From contig NZ_CP088017.1 in the NCBI RefSeq assembly GCF_021049285.1, forward strand, positions 2,739,380 to 2,803,379: a DNA stretch of 64,000 nucleotides, given 5' to 3'. Each line of letters opens with the position of its first letter. Positions within the stretch are counted from its first letter, which is position 1. The notes beneath the pieces are model-generated. The model did no database searches and was not told the origin of the DNA. It saw only the letters and a program-made list of their open reading frames with translations. Made by a program: the position numbers and the translations under genes. This document shows positions 36,199 to 45,558 of the stretch, in pieces. Source of the DNA: Ruania halotolerans (GTDB lineage Bacteria; Actinomycetota; Actinomycetes; Actinomycetales; Beutenbergiaceae).

Positions 36199-37079
36199 CA
36201 CCGCCCTCGCAGGATCGCCGAGCCAAACAACCGATCGGCGGCCGCCGGGGCCGCGGCACCGATCAGCCCGCCGGCACGCGCCCACCACGGGGAGATCAGC
36301 CGAGGCTTCTCCACGATCGCCCGGCACACCAGGGCAGCGGCACCGTCGGCAGTCAGACCTGGTGCGCGCGCATAGGCGGTGGTTGGCGCACTCATCGCCG
36401 TATGCACCAACGGGAGGTGGATGGAGGTGGCAGCAACTCCCTCGGCACTGAGTTCGGGGGCGAGTGCCCGCAACCACGCCTCGAATGCCGCTTTGCTCGC
36501 CGCGTAGGCCGAATAGCCAGGGCTGGGCACGTCAACGCTGGCGGAGGAGACCGAGATCAGGTGCCCCGACCGGGCGGCCGTCATCTCCCGGAGCAGCGGC
36601 AGCAGCAACGCGATCGGACCGAGTGCGTTCACACCCATGAGGCGCTGCACGTCGTGAAATCTGTCGAGGTACTGCGCAAGCGGGCGCCGGATACTGTGCC
36701 CGGCATTGGAGATCACGACGGCGGGGGTGCCGCATTCGGCAAGCATCAGTTCCGCTGTGGCACGGGCGGCAGCCGGGTCACGCAGGTCGATCCGGTAGGT
36801 CGACGCTGTGCCGCCGCTGGACCGAACCTGCTCGGCGGCGGCGTCCACACCATCACCGCGGGCTAGCAGCACTACGTGCGCGCCCACCGCACCGAGCCGG
36901 ATCGCCACACGCTCCCCCACTCCGCGGGAAGCGCCGGTGACCACCACGACGCGGCCCTGCACGGCGGCACGTACCGCGTCGGGTCCTGGGCCGAACCCGG
37001 CCATGCCGAGGATGGCGCGTATGCCGATCGGCCATCCGGATCCTCCCGGCGCAGCCTCACCAGGCATCGCCTCGCTCAT
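36195..37079 (-). CDS. Short-chain dehydrogenase/reductase
   Basis: A 294-residue SDR. The NAD(P) motif VTGASRGVGERV lies after an unusual N-terminal extension of ~40 residues; SNAGHS stands for the usual NNAG, and the catalytic Ser-Tyr-Lys appear as SVSSAS and YAASK. The C-terminal part (FGSAILRGRW) extends beyond the classical fold. The ATG at 37079 overlaps the NYN-domain gene's stop and its own stop overlaps the AMP-ligase start, so the three form one coupled operon. With an AMP-ligase partner, a role in modifying a fatty acyl or ketone substrate is plausible but unproven. Confidence 0.88.
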   Translation of the reverse strand: MSEAMPGEAAPGGSGWPIGIRAILGMAGFGPGPDAVRAAVQGRVVVVTGASRGVGERVAIRLGAVGAHVVLLARGDGVDAAAEQVRSSGGTASTYRIDLRDPAAARATAELMLAECGTPAVVISNAGHSIRRPLAQYLDRFHDVQRLMGVNALGPIALLLPLLREMTAARSGHLISVSSASVDVPSPGYSAYAASKAAFEAWLRALAPELSAEGVAATSIHLPLVHTAMSAPTTAYARAPGLTADGAAALVCRAIVEKPRLISPWWARAGGLIGAAAPAAADRLFGSAILRGRW

Positions 37080-38194
37080 GCGCTCAGCAAATAGTCCTCG
37101 GCGTCCTCGTCCCAGCGCAGGTCCACCACTCCGGCGGAGGCGTCCTTGCAGAACTGCAGGAAGTTGCGATACCCCAGTGCCTTCTCGCTGAAGTCGGGGC
37201 GCCGCTTGCGCAGGCGGTTCTTCAGGCTGGAAAGTGCCACAGGCCCGTCGGATTCGGTGACGACGGCGCGCAGCAGCGCGAAGGCATCTTCCCGCTCTCC
37301 GTGTGCCGGTACCGAGACCTCGGGGTCACCCGCCGCAGGACCTGCGGACAACTCCACGAGGCCGCGTTCGGCGAGGTGGCGCAGCACGTCCCCGAACGTG
37401 CGGTACCCGTGGTCGGATTCGCTGAATGTCGGATCCTTGCGCAGTAGTGTGCGCTTGAGCACCGAGGCGGTGACGCTGCCGCCGGTGGATGATTGCAACC
37501 CTGCCAGAGTCTGCGCAACGAGCACCTCAAGCGAGCCTGCGTCCTCGGATCGGGGCGTCTCGTCCTCAGCCGCGGTCTCCGGCGGTGCACTCGGCACCGG
37601 CTCGTCCCCGGCAGCCGGCGGCGCGGTGGCGGCACGCTTTGCTGAGCCGCCACCGGATCCTTGGGCGCCACGGCGCCCTCGTCCACGGCGTTCGGTGGGT
37701 TCACCCTCTTCGGGTACCTCGACGCCCTCGAGGCGGTCGTAGAACAGGAACTCATCGCATGCTGCCGGCAGCAGCCGTGATGTCGACTGCTCCACCCCCA
37801 CGCCGATCACTCGCTTGTTAAGTTCGCGCAACTTGTGCACGAGCGGGGAGAAGTCACTGTCGCCGGTGCACATCACGAACGTGGAGATGTACTCGCGTTC
37901 GAACGCCATCTCGATCGCGTCGACCACCATTTTGATATCGGCGGCGTTCTTGCGGGATGCGCCCATCCGCTGCGGCATCTCGATCAGCTCCACCTGGTGC
38001 CGGGTCAGGGAGCGCCTGTCCTCGTCGAAGAAGGACCAGTCCGCGTAGGCGCGGCGCACCACCACCCGACCTCGGATCGCGAGTGCATCGGCGATCGGTC
38101 CGAAGTCGAACGTCATCCCACCCAGGTGCTCGCGCGCCCCGAGCGCGAGGTTCTCGTAGTCGAGGAAGACGGCCAGTCGTTCTTCGGATTCCAT
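37076..38194 (-). CDS. NYN-domain (LabA/DUF88) putative RNase with two OST-HTH/LOTUS domains
   Basis: A 372-residue protein. The N-terminal NYN domain (PIN-like fold) shows the acidic metal-site residues in VFLDYENLA, NAADIKMVVDAIEMA and CTGDSDFSPLV. A charged, disordered linker of ~90 residues follows, then two winged-helix OST-HTH (LOTUS) modules (TFGDVLRHLAERGLVEL; YRNFLQFCKDASAGVVDL). Such proteins are thought to cleave or bind RNA; targets in bacteria are mostly unknown. I used ATG 38194; a GTG three codons earlier is possible. It leads an overlapping operon with an SDR and an AMP-ligase, an unexpected pairing of an RNA-type protein with metabolic enzymes. Confidence 0.88.
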   Translation of the reverse strand: MESEERLAVFLDYENLALGAREHLGGMTFDFGPIADALAIRGRVVVRRAYADWSFFDEDRRSLTRHQVELIEMPQRMGASRKNAADIKMVVDAIEMAFEREYISTFVMCTGDSDFSPLVHKLRELNKRVIGVGVEQSTSRLLPAACDEFLFYDRLEGVEVPEEGEPTERRGRGRRGAQGSGGGSAKRAATAPPAAGDEPVPSAPPETAAEDETPRSEDAGSLEVLVAQTLAGLQSSTGGSVTASVLKRTLLRKDPTFSESDHGYRTFGDVLRHLAERGLVELSAGPAAGDPEVSVPAHGEREDAFALLRAVVTESDGPVALSSLKNRLRKRRPDFSEKALGYRNFLQFCKDASAGVVDLRWDEDAEDYLLSA

Positions 38195-38230
38195 GACCAC
38201 CACTCTATGGGCGCGAGAGCATGCGCACCG

Positions 38231-39070
38231 TCAGGGTTCCTCCGTGACTTGCGCCCTGCGCCGTAGCACCGCTCGCGCCTGGGCGAGTAGCGGTTCGTCG
38301 ATCATCTGGCGGCCGTGCCGGTGCACGCCACCGCCGTCGGGCGCAGCGGCGAGCACCTGCTCGGCCCACCGCACCCGGGCAGGGTCCGGCCGGTACGCCT
38401 CGCGCACCACGGACACCTGGTCGGGGTGCAGGCATGCGGTGGCGGCGAACCCGGACGCCGCCGCGTCTTCAGCTTCGGCGCGCAGACCCACGTGATCGTC
38501 CAGTTCGAGGTGGACGGCGTCGATCGCGGCCTTGCCGTGGGCGCCGGCGGACAGCAGGATCCGCGAGCGCGCGTGCCGGACCACCGGACGGTACGGCGCC
38601 GCCACGCCGGAGGTGGAGACGGAGAATCGGCTGGAGGTGCCACCCAGTGACGCCATCAGGTCCTCCGCGCCCCACATCAATGCCACCACAGCGTCCAATG
38701 CGGCGAGTTCGGGGGCAGCGAGCACTCCGCGTGCGGTCTCGCAGAGCACCACCACGTCGAGTCCGTCCAGCGCGGCAAGGTCGTCGGGACCGGACGCCTT
38801 CGCGAGCATCACCCGGGTGTAGCCGGCGCGGCGCACAGCGTGGACGTCGTCCTCGTGATCGGGTGTCCCGGCAGGGTTCACCCGCACCATCGTGCGCTCG
38901 GGGTCGAGCGGATGGGCGAGCACCCGATCACGAGCCGTGGCGCGCTCGGCGGCGGGGACCGCGTCCTCGAGATCGAGGATCACACCGTCGCCGCGTTCGG
39001 CCGCCTTGGTGTACCGATCGGGGCGGTTCGCGGGGCAGAACAGCAGGGCAGGGCCGGGTATCGAGGCCAT
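38231..39070 (-). CDS. CitE-like HpcH/HpaI-family beta-hydroxyacyl-CoA lyase
   Basis: A 279-residue TIM-barrel lyase of the CitE-like group. Visible: LFCPANRPDRYTKA for CoA binding, VILDLEDAVP with Mg-binding acidic residues, MVRVNPAGT with the conserved Arg, and MWGAEDL. There are no citrate lyase alpha or gamma subunits nearby, so it is not citrate lyase. Gene order citE - maoC - acyl-CoA dehydrogenase - biotin carboxylase - carboxyltransferase equals M. tuberculosis Rv2498c-Rv2502c, where Rv2498c cleaves (R)-beta-hydroxyacyl-CoAs such as (3R)-HMG-CoA and citramalyl-CoA in leucine/itaconate breakdown. Start ATG shares one base with the maoC stop. Confidence 0.88.
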   Translation of the reverse strand: MASIPGPALLFCPANRPDRYTKAAERGDGVILDLEDAVPAAERATARDRVLAHPLDPERTMVRVNPAGTPDHEDDVHAVRRAGYTRVMLAKASGPDDLAALDGLDVVVLCETARGVLAAPELAALDAVVALMWGAEDLMASLGGTSSRFSVSTSGVAAPYRPVVRHARSRILLSAGAHGKAAIDAVHLELDDHVGLRAEAEDAAASGFAATACLHPDQVSVVREAYRPDPARVRWAEQVLAAAPDGGGVHRHGRQMIDEPLLAQARAVLRRRAQVTEEP

Positions 39071-39648
39071 CAGGCATCCTTTCGGTGGTGCCGGTCGCCG
39101 TCGGTCTGCGGCACGAGAGGCGTCTGCCTTGCATGTCCCTCGCTCGTCCACATCAGGGCCGCGCGCACGGCCACGGCCACCACTGCGCCGTCCTGGTTGC
39201 GGCCGGTGTGCTCCAGCCGGGCGATCCCCTGCCCCGGCCGGCTCGCCGACAGCCGGGTGCTCAACACCACCGTCTCCGCGTACAGCGTGTCTCCATGGAA
39301 CATGGGGGCCGGGAAGCGCACCTCCTCGAAGCCGAGATTGGCGACTGTCGTGCTCTGGGTCAGGTGCCCCACGGAGAGGCCCACGAGCGTGGCGAGGGTG
39401 AACAGGGAGTTCACCACCGGCTTGCCGAACGGTTGGGTGGCACACCAGGCCGCGTCCAGGTGCAGCGCCTGCGGGTTCATCGTGGCCGTGGTGAAGAGCA
39501 CATCGTCGGCCTCGGTGATGGTTCGCCCAGGGGCGTGCCGGTAGCGCACGTCCAGTTCGAGTTCGTCGAGATAGCGGCCGCGCTGGACCTCCTCACGCAT
39601 CGGCTGCGCGGGCAGATCCCCCTGATCGGGTCGTGGTGAGGTCTGCAT
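39070..39648 (-). CDS. MaoC-family hydratase/dehydratase
   Basis: A 192-residue hot-dog-fold protein. The hydratase segment is seen as DDVLFTTATMNPQALHLDAAWC (the Asp/Asn-His pair) followed by NSLFTLATLVG. In the equivalent M. tuberculosis operon the MaoC protein hydrates an unsaturated dicarboxylyl-CoA for the adjacent lyase; the same role is likely here. GAGGAG lies about 6 nt before the ATG at 39648. It overlaps the lyase gene by one base. The first ~25 residues are polar and non-conserved. Confidence 0.88.
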   Translation of the reverse strand: MQTSPRPDQGDLPAQPMREEVQRGRYLDELELDVRYRHAPGRTITEADDVLFTTATMNPQALHLDAAWCATQPFGKPVVNSLFTLATLVGLSVGHLTQSTTVANLGFEEVRFPAPMFHGDTLYAETVVLSTRLSASRPGQGIARLEHTGRNQDGAVVAVAVRAALMWTSEGHARQTPLVPQTDGDRHHRKDA

Positions 39649-39704
39649 GCTGGCTCCTCATGGTCCTTGGTCTGTCTCGGCTCTCGCTCCGGCTCCGGCT
39701 CGTC

Positions 39705-40889
39705 TCAGGTCCGTCTCAGACCTGCGCCGGTGACGCCCAGTTCGCGCGCGATCACCCCGAGCTGAACCTCGGTGGTGCCTTCCCCGACCTCGAGGACCTT
39801 CGCGTCCCGGTAGTGCCGGGCCACGAGGTTCTCGTTGAGGAATCCGTAGCCACCGAAGATCTGGGATGCGTCATGGGCGTTGGCCACGGCGGACTCCGCG
39901 CCGAGCAGCTTGGCCAGCGAGGCGGCCATCTTGAACCGCTCCCCCACCTCCATCAGCCGCGCTGCCTCCACCCACGCCAGTCGGGCGGTGTGCACGCGCG
40001 CCTGCATCCGCGCCAAGGTGAACGCCACATGCTGGTTGGCACTCAGCGCACGGCCGAAGACCTCGCGTTCCTGACTGTGCCGCAGCGCCTCCTCGAGGCA
40101 GCCTTGAGCGGCTCCGGTGCACAGGGCGGCGAACGCGATCCGGCCCTCGTCCAGGCACGCGACGGCGTTGGCGTAACCGCGGCCACGTTCACCGAGCAGG
40201 TTCTCCTCCGGCACCCGCACGTCGGTGAACGTGAGCGGATGAGTATCCGAGGTGTGCCAGCCGACCTTGTCATACGCTGGGCCGACTTCCACTCCCTCCG
40301 CGGGCACCGGAACCAGGAACGCCGAGAGTTCCGGCGCTGTGGTGCCATCGGATCGGGTGCGTTCGCCGGTCACCGCGGTCACCGTGATCAGGGTGGTGAT
40401 CGCGGTGCCGGAGTTGGTGATGAACTGTTTCGTACCGTTGATCACCCAGTGCCCGTCGATCAGTTCGGCGGTGGTGCGGGTTCCACTGGCGTCCGAGCCG
40501 GCATCAGCCTCGGTGAGCCCGAAGGCGGCGAGCGCCGCACCCCGGGCCAGGCTCGGCAACCAGGTGCGCTTCTGCTCCTCGGTACCGAACCGCAGCAGGG
40601 GCACCGCACTGAGCCCGATCCCGGCCTCGAGGGTCACCGCGAGGCTCTGGTCCACGCGGGCGATCTGCTCCACCGCGAGGCAGAAGGCGGTGTAATCCGG
40701 ACCGGTGCCGCCGTACTCGGGCGGGAGGGCAAGCCCGAACAGGCCCATCGCGCCCATCTCGGCGATGATCTCGTACGGCAGTTCACGCCGTGTGTCGTAC
40801 TCGTAGGCCACCGGCCGCACCACGGTATCGGCGAACGTGCGGACCTTCTCGGCCAGGGCGAGATGCTCGGGCGTGAATCCGTAGGGCAT
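39705..40889 (-). CDS. Acyl-CoA dehydrogenase (isovaleryl-CoA/short branched type, FadE19-like)
   Basis: A 394-residue FAD-dependent dehydrogenase introducing a 2,3-double bond into an acyl-CoA. Signature segments AAFGLTEADAGSD and FGRALSANQHVAF are present. The catalytic Glu aligns in GGYGFLNEN near the C-terminus, the position used by short-chain enzymes. The start at 40889 (MPYGFTPEH) has GAAGGAG about 9 nt upstream; an earlier in-frame start would run into the carboxylase end. By gene order it matches FadE19 of the M. tuberculosis leucine operon. Isovaleryl- or 2-methylbutyryl-CoA are the likely substrates, not proven. Confidence 0.9.
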   Translation of the reverse strand: MPYGFTPEHLALAEKVRTFADTVVRPVAYEYDTRRELPYEIIAEMGAMGLFGLALPPEYGGTGPDYTAFCLAVEQIARVDQSLAVTLEAGIGLSAVPLLRFGTEEQKRTWLPSLARGAALAAFGLTEADAGSDASGTRTTAELIDGHWVINGTKQFITNSGTAITTLITVTAVTGERTRSDGTTAPELSAFLVPVPAEGVEVGPAYDKVGWHTSDTHPLTFTDVRVPEENLLGERGRGYANAVACLDEGRIAFAALCTGAAQGCLEEALRHSQEREVFGRALSANQHVAFTLARMQARVHTARLAWVEAARLMEVGERFKMAASLAKLLGAESAVANAHDASQIFGGYGFLNENLVARHYRDAKVLEVGEGTTEVQLGVIARELGVTGAGLRRT

Positions 40890-40905
40890 GAGCGTGACTC
40901 CTTCG

Positions 40906-42978
40906 TCAGATCTTGTGGATCGTTGCGCTCGGCCCGTCTGAGTCTTGTGGACTCTCGGGGCCGGTGACATGGCCAATCATCTGGTCTGCTCTGACCAGAT
41001 GGCCGACGGCGACGTCAACGGTGATGATACCGGCGCACCTGGCCCGAATCTGGTGTTCCATCTTCATCGCTTCAATCGTGACCACCAGATCACCGGACTG
41101 CACCAGTTCGCCCGACTCCACGTGCACCGCCACCACGGTGCCCGGCATCGGAGTGCGCAGTTGTGGGCCGATGGGATCGGCCCGCGCTCCGGTGGAGACA
41201 TGTCGGGGCCGGGCGGTCAGCACCGTCGTCCGGCCCGTCAACCGCACCCAGGTGTGGTCCTGAGCCTCGAGGATCCACACCTTCTCCATCAGCCCATCGA
41301 TCTCGAGCCAATGACCGCACGGATCGACAACGTCGGGGATACCGCTGCCATCGATGGCAGCACGGCGCCCCGGGTCGTCGATAGATCCAGAGACCACCAC
41401 CCGAGCATCGGTAGGAGGGCCGCTCACCTGAACCCGCGAGTTATCACCGGCGAACACATACTCCACCGGCTCGGCCGGGCCGAGCCGCCATCCGGATGGT
41501 CTGCGCCACAGATCGTCAGTCCAGGTGCGGGCGTGCCGGGTCAGGGCGGCGGCGATCAGCGCACCGGAATCCACCTCCGGTTCCGGGAGTTCGAGCCGGT
41601 CGAGGAACGTGGTGTCCGCCGTCCCTGCCGCGACCTCCTGCCTGGCGAGCACCGCACGTAGGTAGTCGGCGTTGGTGTGCACCCCGAGGATCACCGTCTC
41701 CGCGAGCGCCCGGTCCAGCCGCGCCAGCGCCTGGTCCCGGGTAGCGGCATGGGCGATCACCTTCGCCAGCATCGGGTCGTAGTCGGTGCCGACGGTGGTC
41801 CCCGGTTCGAGCGCGTCGTCCACCCGCACGCCATGCGGCCAGTGCACCACGTGCGCCGTCCCCGCCGCGGGGAGGAAGTCCGCCTCGGGGCGCTCGGCGT
41901 AGATGCGTGCCTCCATCGCCCATCCCTGGGCGGGCGAGCGCCCGAGGCCTGGGTCTAGCGGCTCCCCTGCGGCCACCCGAAGCTGCCACTCCACCAGGTC
42001 GACGCCGGTGATGGCCTCGGTGACGGGGTGCTCCACCTGCAGCCGCGTATTCATCTCCATGAAGGCGAAGTCATCGGGGCGCCCGGCCGGCAGCAGGAAC
42101 TCCACTGTTCCAGCGCCCCGGTAGTCGACGCTGCGGGCCACCTCCCGGGCCGCGGCGCAGATTCGCTCGCGGGTCCCCTCATCGAGTAACGGCGAGGGCG
42201 CCTCCTCGATCACCTTCTGGTGCCGCCGCTGCAGCGAGCACTCCCGCTCCCCCAGCGAGACGACCGTGCCGTGCTGATCGGCGAGCACCTGCACCTCGAT
42301 GTGCCGCGGCGATTCCACGAGCCGCTCCAGCAGGAGCCGATCGTCACCGAATGCAGCATGCGCGATCCTTCTCGCGGCAGCGAGCGCCTCCGGAAGATCG
42401 GCGAGGTCGCGCACCACGTGCATACCCTTCCCGCCACCGCCGGCAGAGGGCTTCACCAGCAACGGAACACCCAGGCCCGCGGCGGCAGCGAGCAGTTCGT
42501 GATCCCTGGTTGCACTGGCCGCCTCGATGGTCGTATCGCCGCCGGTGCTGACGGTGCCGTCCTCAGCTACGCCTCCGATCACCGGCACACCGGCAGCAGC
42601 CACCCGCTCCTTCGCGAGGATCTTGCTGCCCATCACCTCGAGGGCACCCGTGCCTGGGCCGATGAACACCAGCCCGGCATCCTCACAGGCCCGCGCCAGT
42701 TCAGTGCTCTCGCTGAGGAAGCCGTACCCGGGATGCACCGCCTCGCACGCCCCACGCCGGGCGGCGGAGATGATCGCCGCCACGTTCAGGTAGGACTCGC
42801 TCGCCTTCGCCGGCCCGATGCGATAGGCGGCGTCGGCAGCGCGAACATGCGGGGCGCCGTCGTCGGCATCGGAGTACACGCCCACTGCACGCACCCCCAT
42901 CCGCGTCAGCGTGCGGGCGATCCGGACGGCGATCTCGCCCCGATTGGCGATCAGCACATGGGAGAACACGGCGCTCAC
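40906..42978 (-). CDS. Acyl-CoA carboxylase alpha subunit (biotin carboxylase-biotin carrier), AccA1-like
   Basis: A 690-residue subunit: a biotin carboxylase half ([14 protein letters not shown]; Gly-rich ATP loop [28 protein letters not shown]) and a C-terminal biotinyl domain with EAMKMEH, the biotinylated Lys being residue 639. Paired with the next-listed carboxyltransferase it should form a 3-methylcrotonyl-CoA-type carboxylase, as AccA1-AccD1 do in mycobacteria. The ATG at 42978 overlaps the carboxyltransferase stop by 4 bp. The dehydrogenase follows after 16 bp. Other short acyl-CoA substrates (geranyl-, propionyl-) cannot be excluded by sequence. Confidence 0.93.
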   Translation of the reverse strand: MSAVFSHVLIANRGEIAVRIARTLTRMGVRAVGVYSDADDGAPHVRAADAAYRIGPAKASESYLNVAAIISAARRGACEAVHPGYGFLSESTELARACEDAGLVFIGPGTGALEVMGSKILAKERVAAAGVPVIGGVAEDGTVSTGGDTTIEAASATRDHELLAAAAGLGVPLLVKPSAGGGGKGMHVVRDLADLPEALAAARRIAHAAFGDDRLLLERLVESPRHIEVQVLADQHGTVVSLGERECSLQRRHQKVIEEAPSPLLDEGTRERICAAAREVARSVDYRGAGTVEFLLPAGRPDDFAFMEMNTRLQVEHPVTEAITGVDLVEWQLRVAAGEPLDPGLGRSPAQGWAMEARIYAERPEADFLPAAGTAHVVHWPHGVRVDDALEPGTTVGTDYDPMLAKVIAHAATRDQALARLDRALAETVILGVHTNADYLRAVLARQEVAAGTADTTFLDRLELPEPEVDSGALIAAALTRHARTWTDDLWRRPSGWRLGPAEPVEYVFAGDNSRVQVSGPPTDARVVVSGSIDDPGRRAAIDGSGIPDVVDPCGHWLEIDGLMEKVWILEAQDHTWVRLTGRTTVLTARPRHVSTGARADPIGPQLRTPMPGTVVAVHVESGELVQSGDLVVTIEAMKMEHQIRARCAGIITVDVAVGHLVRADQMIGHVTGPESPQDSDGPSATIHKI

Positions 42979-44582
42979 ATCCGGAACAGGCCGAAGCCCG
43001 GTTCGCCGAGTGGTGTGCGAGAGCAGACGTCCAGGGCGAGACCGAGCACAGTGCGGGTCTGCGCGGGGTCGATCACCCCGTCATCCCACAGCCGTGCCGT
43101 GGCGTAGTAGGGGTTGCCCTGGCGTTCGTACTGCTGCCGGATAGGCGCCGCGAACGCCTCCCGATCCTCGGCGGGCCACTCCTCGCCCTGGGCGGCGGCT
43201 TGGTCGGCGCGCACGGTGGTGAGCACCGCTGCCGCCTGGGAGCCGCCCATCACGGAGATCCGGGCACCGGGCCACATCCATAGGAACCTCGGCCCGTACG
43301 CTCGCCCGCACATGGAGTAGTTGCCGGCCCCGAACGATCCGCCGGTCACCACGGTGAGCTTCGGCACCCGGGTGGTGGCCACTGCGGTGACCATCTTCGC
43401 CCCATGTTTGGCGATACCGCCGGCCTCGGCATCCCGGCCGACCATGAATCCGGAGATGTTCTGCAGGAACAGCAGCGGGATGCCGCGCTGATCACACAAT
43501 TCGATGAAGTGGGCGCCCTTGAGTGCGGACTCGCTGAACAGCACCCCGTCGTTGGCGAGGATTCCTACGGGATGGCCGTGGATGTGAGCGGTGCCGGTGA
43601 CCAGCGTGGTGCCGTAGGCGGCCTTGAACTCGTGCAGTTCGGAGGCGTCGGTGATGCGGGCGATGATCTCGCGCGGGTCGGCCGGGGCCGCCGCGTCGGC
43701 GGGGACTGCGCCGTACAACGTGGCTTCATCAACCGCTGGGTCGCGTGGCTCGGTCACGTCCCATATCGGCGGCGGGGACGGCGGGAGGGTGGCCACGATG
43801 TCGCGCAGGATGGCCAGGGCGTGTGCGTCATTCTCGGCGAGGTGGTCCACCACGCCGGAGGTGCGGGCGTGCAGGTCGCCGCCGCCGAGTTCCTCGGCAC
43901 TGACCTCCTCCCCGATCGCGGCCTTCACCAGGGGCGGGCCGCCCAGAAAGATCGTGCCCTGACCGCGCACGATCACGCTCTCGTCACTCATCGCGGGGAC
44001 GTACGCGCCGCCGGCCGTGCAGGAGCCGAGCACGGCGGCCAGCTGCGGGATCCTGGCCGCGGACATCCGCGCCTGGTTGGCGAAGATGCGGCCGAAGTGC
44101 TGCTCATCTGGGAACACCTCGTCCTGCATGGGCAGGTAGGCGCCGCCGGAGTCGACCAGGTAGAGGCAGGGAAGGCGGTTCTCGAGGGCGATCTGCTGCG
44201 CACGCAGGTGCTTCTTCACCGTGAGCGGGTAGTAGGTGCCGCCCTTGACGGTGGCGTCATTGGCGATCACGAGCACGTGCCGCCCACCCACCATGCCGAT
44301 GCCGGCGATCACCCCGGCGCCGGGGCAGGCATCGTCGTAGAGGCCCCACGCCGCCAGCGGAGCGATCTCGAGGAACGGGCTGCCGGGATCGAGCAGCGCC
44401 GTGATCCGCTCCCGCGGGAGCAGCTTGCCCCGGTCGATGTGCCGCTGCCGGGACCGTTCCGGGCCGCCACGGGCCACGGTGGCGAGCCGTTCTCTCAGTT
44501 CGGCTGCCAGGGCGCGCTGGGCTGCGTCATTGGTGGTGAACTCCGCGCTCGCCGGATCTGCGGCGGTGGTCAGAATCGTCAT
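42975..44582 (-). CDS. Acyl-CoA carboxylase beta subunit (carboxyltransferase), AccD1/MccB-like
   Basis: A 535-residue carboxyltransferase with two crotonase-like halves. Oxyanion-hole Gly motifs are visible in [16 protein letters not shown] and [27 protein letters not shown]; the latter is characteristic of methylcrotonyl-CoA carboxylase beta subunits (GNYGMCGRAY... type). The start at 44582 has AAGGAGAG 6 nt upstream. It is the first gene of the five-gene operon ending in the CitE-like lyase, which points to leucine breakdown through isovaleryl-CoA and 3-methylcrotonyl-CoA. Confidence 0.93.
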   Translation of the reverse strand: MTILTTAADPASAEFTTNDAAQRALAAELRERLATVARGGPERSRQRHIDRGKLLPRERITALLDPGSPFLEIAPLAAWGLYDDACPGAGVIAGIGMVGGRHVLVIANDATVKGGTYYPLTVKKHLRAQQIALENRLPCLYLVDSGGAYLPMQDEVFPDEQHFGRIFANQARMSAARIPQLAAVLGSCTAGGAYVPAMSDESVIVRGQGTIFLGGPPLVKAAIGEEVSAEELGGGDLHARTSGVVDHLAENDAHALAILRDIVATLPPSPPPIWDVTEPRDPAVDEATLYGAVPADAAAPADPREIIARITDASELHEFKAAYGTTLVTGTAHIHGHPVGILANDGVLFSESALKGAHFIELCDQRGIPLLFLQNISGFMVGRDAEAGGIAKHGAKMVTAVATTRVPKLTVVTGGSFGAGNYSMCGRAYGPRFLWMWPGARISVMGGSQAAAVLTTVRADQAAAQGEEWPAEDREAFAAPIRQQYERQGNPYYATARLWDDGVIDPAQTRTVLGLALDVCSRTPLGEPGFGLFRM

Positions 44583-44684
44583 CGACTCTCCTTCTCCTGG
44601 TGCGGGGATCGCCCGCACGCTCAGGATGCCACGACCGTCCTCACCCCACCCTTTCGAACGCACGGGGAGTGCGGGGGTTGGGGG

Positions 44685-45383
44685 TCAGGGGAGATCGAGG
44701 AACGCCCTGACGGCGGCCAACCCGTCGTAGTGCACCTCACCCGGGTGCAGCTCCGGGTGGGCGATCCGATGTGCCTCCCAGTCCGCTCGGTTGAGCCGGT
44801 ACGCGCGATGCTCCACGGCGTCCCCTTCGCGGACCTCGCGCATGCAGCCATTCTCGCGGTAGCCCAGGCGCCGCGAAACGGCATTCGAAGCGGCGTTGTC
44901 CACCCAGGCCGACGTGCGCGCGACCTGCGCCCCGAAGCCGTCGAAGGCCAGGTGCAGGACGAGTGCCCGCATCCGGGTGCCGATCCCCTGCCCCTGATAC
45001 TCCCGGCCCAGCCATGATCCGGTGCCGAGCGTTCGCGTGGTCGGCACGTCCTTCCCGCCAACCGCCTGGATGCCCACCGGACGGCCCTGATGCAGCACAG
45101 CCAGTTCCAGCCCCCACGCGTGCGAACTCATTTCGGCCCGCACCTGCCACTGGTAGCGCAGCACGCCACGCGCGATCTCCTCGGGCGTGCCGCGAGTCCA
45201 GGGCACCATGAACGGCATGGCATCGGGTTGGTGCACGCCGCGGGAGGCGAGCTCGGCCAGCTCCACGAGCAGCGCGTCATCGAGATAGCGCAGTTCCAGA
45301 TCACCGGTGCGTACCTGCAGTCCAGCCGGGGGCCAGAGGGCGATCAGGCGGTCAGCGGTGGTGGTGGCCGTGGCTTGATCCAT
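44685..45383 (-). CDS. GNAT-family N-acetyltransferase
   Basis: A 232-residue GNAT protein. The acetyl-CoA loop is LGREYQGQGIGTRMR (Q/R-x-x-G-x-G motif A), followed by NAASNAVSRRLGYRENG, the common RimJ/RimL-like C-terminal motif. The substrate could be a small amine, an antibiotic or a protein N-terminus and is not evident. It is a single gene, divergent from the GDPD gene across a 175-bp gap. That gap contains a GGCCCG-T-CGGGCC hairpin near 45447 and a TAGCGT -10-like hexamer before the GDPD gene. Confidence 0.88.
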   Translation of the reverse strand: MDQATATTTADRLIALWPPAGLQVRTGDLELRYLDDALLVELAELASRGVHQPDAMPFMVPWTRGTPEEIARGVLRYQWQVRAEMSSHAWGLELAVLHQGRPVGIQAVGGKDVPTTRTLGTGSWLGREYQGQGIGTRMRALVLHLAFDGFGAQVARTSAWVDNAASNAVSRRLGYRENGCMREVREGDAVEHRAYRLNRADWEAHRIAHPELHPGEVHYDGLAAVRAFLDLP

Positions 45384-45558
45384 CTACCCACGCTAGCGAC
45401 GCTTGATCCTCCAGTCGCCGGATTTTCTGCGTGCTCGAGCACAGCGGCCCGTCGGGCCATGACTGTTCGTTCCGTGTTCACCCGAGCGGCACAGGAGGGG
45501 CCTAGCGTGGTCATCGCGGGCTGGCTCTCCGCCGCCCACCCACCAGGAAGGACACAGC

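Noticed and set aside
38231-39070. Citrate lyase beta subunit
   Set aside because: No alpha or gamma (acyl-carrier) subunit or ligase is linked; gene order instead matches the actinobacterial acyl-CoA lyase operon.
44586-44684. CRISPR-like or tandem-repeat content in GC-rich gaps
   Set aside because: No regularly spaced direct repeats are present here or anywhere else in the window; short G-runs only.
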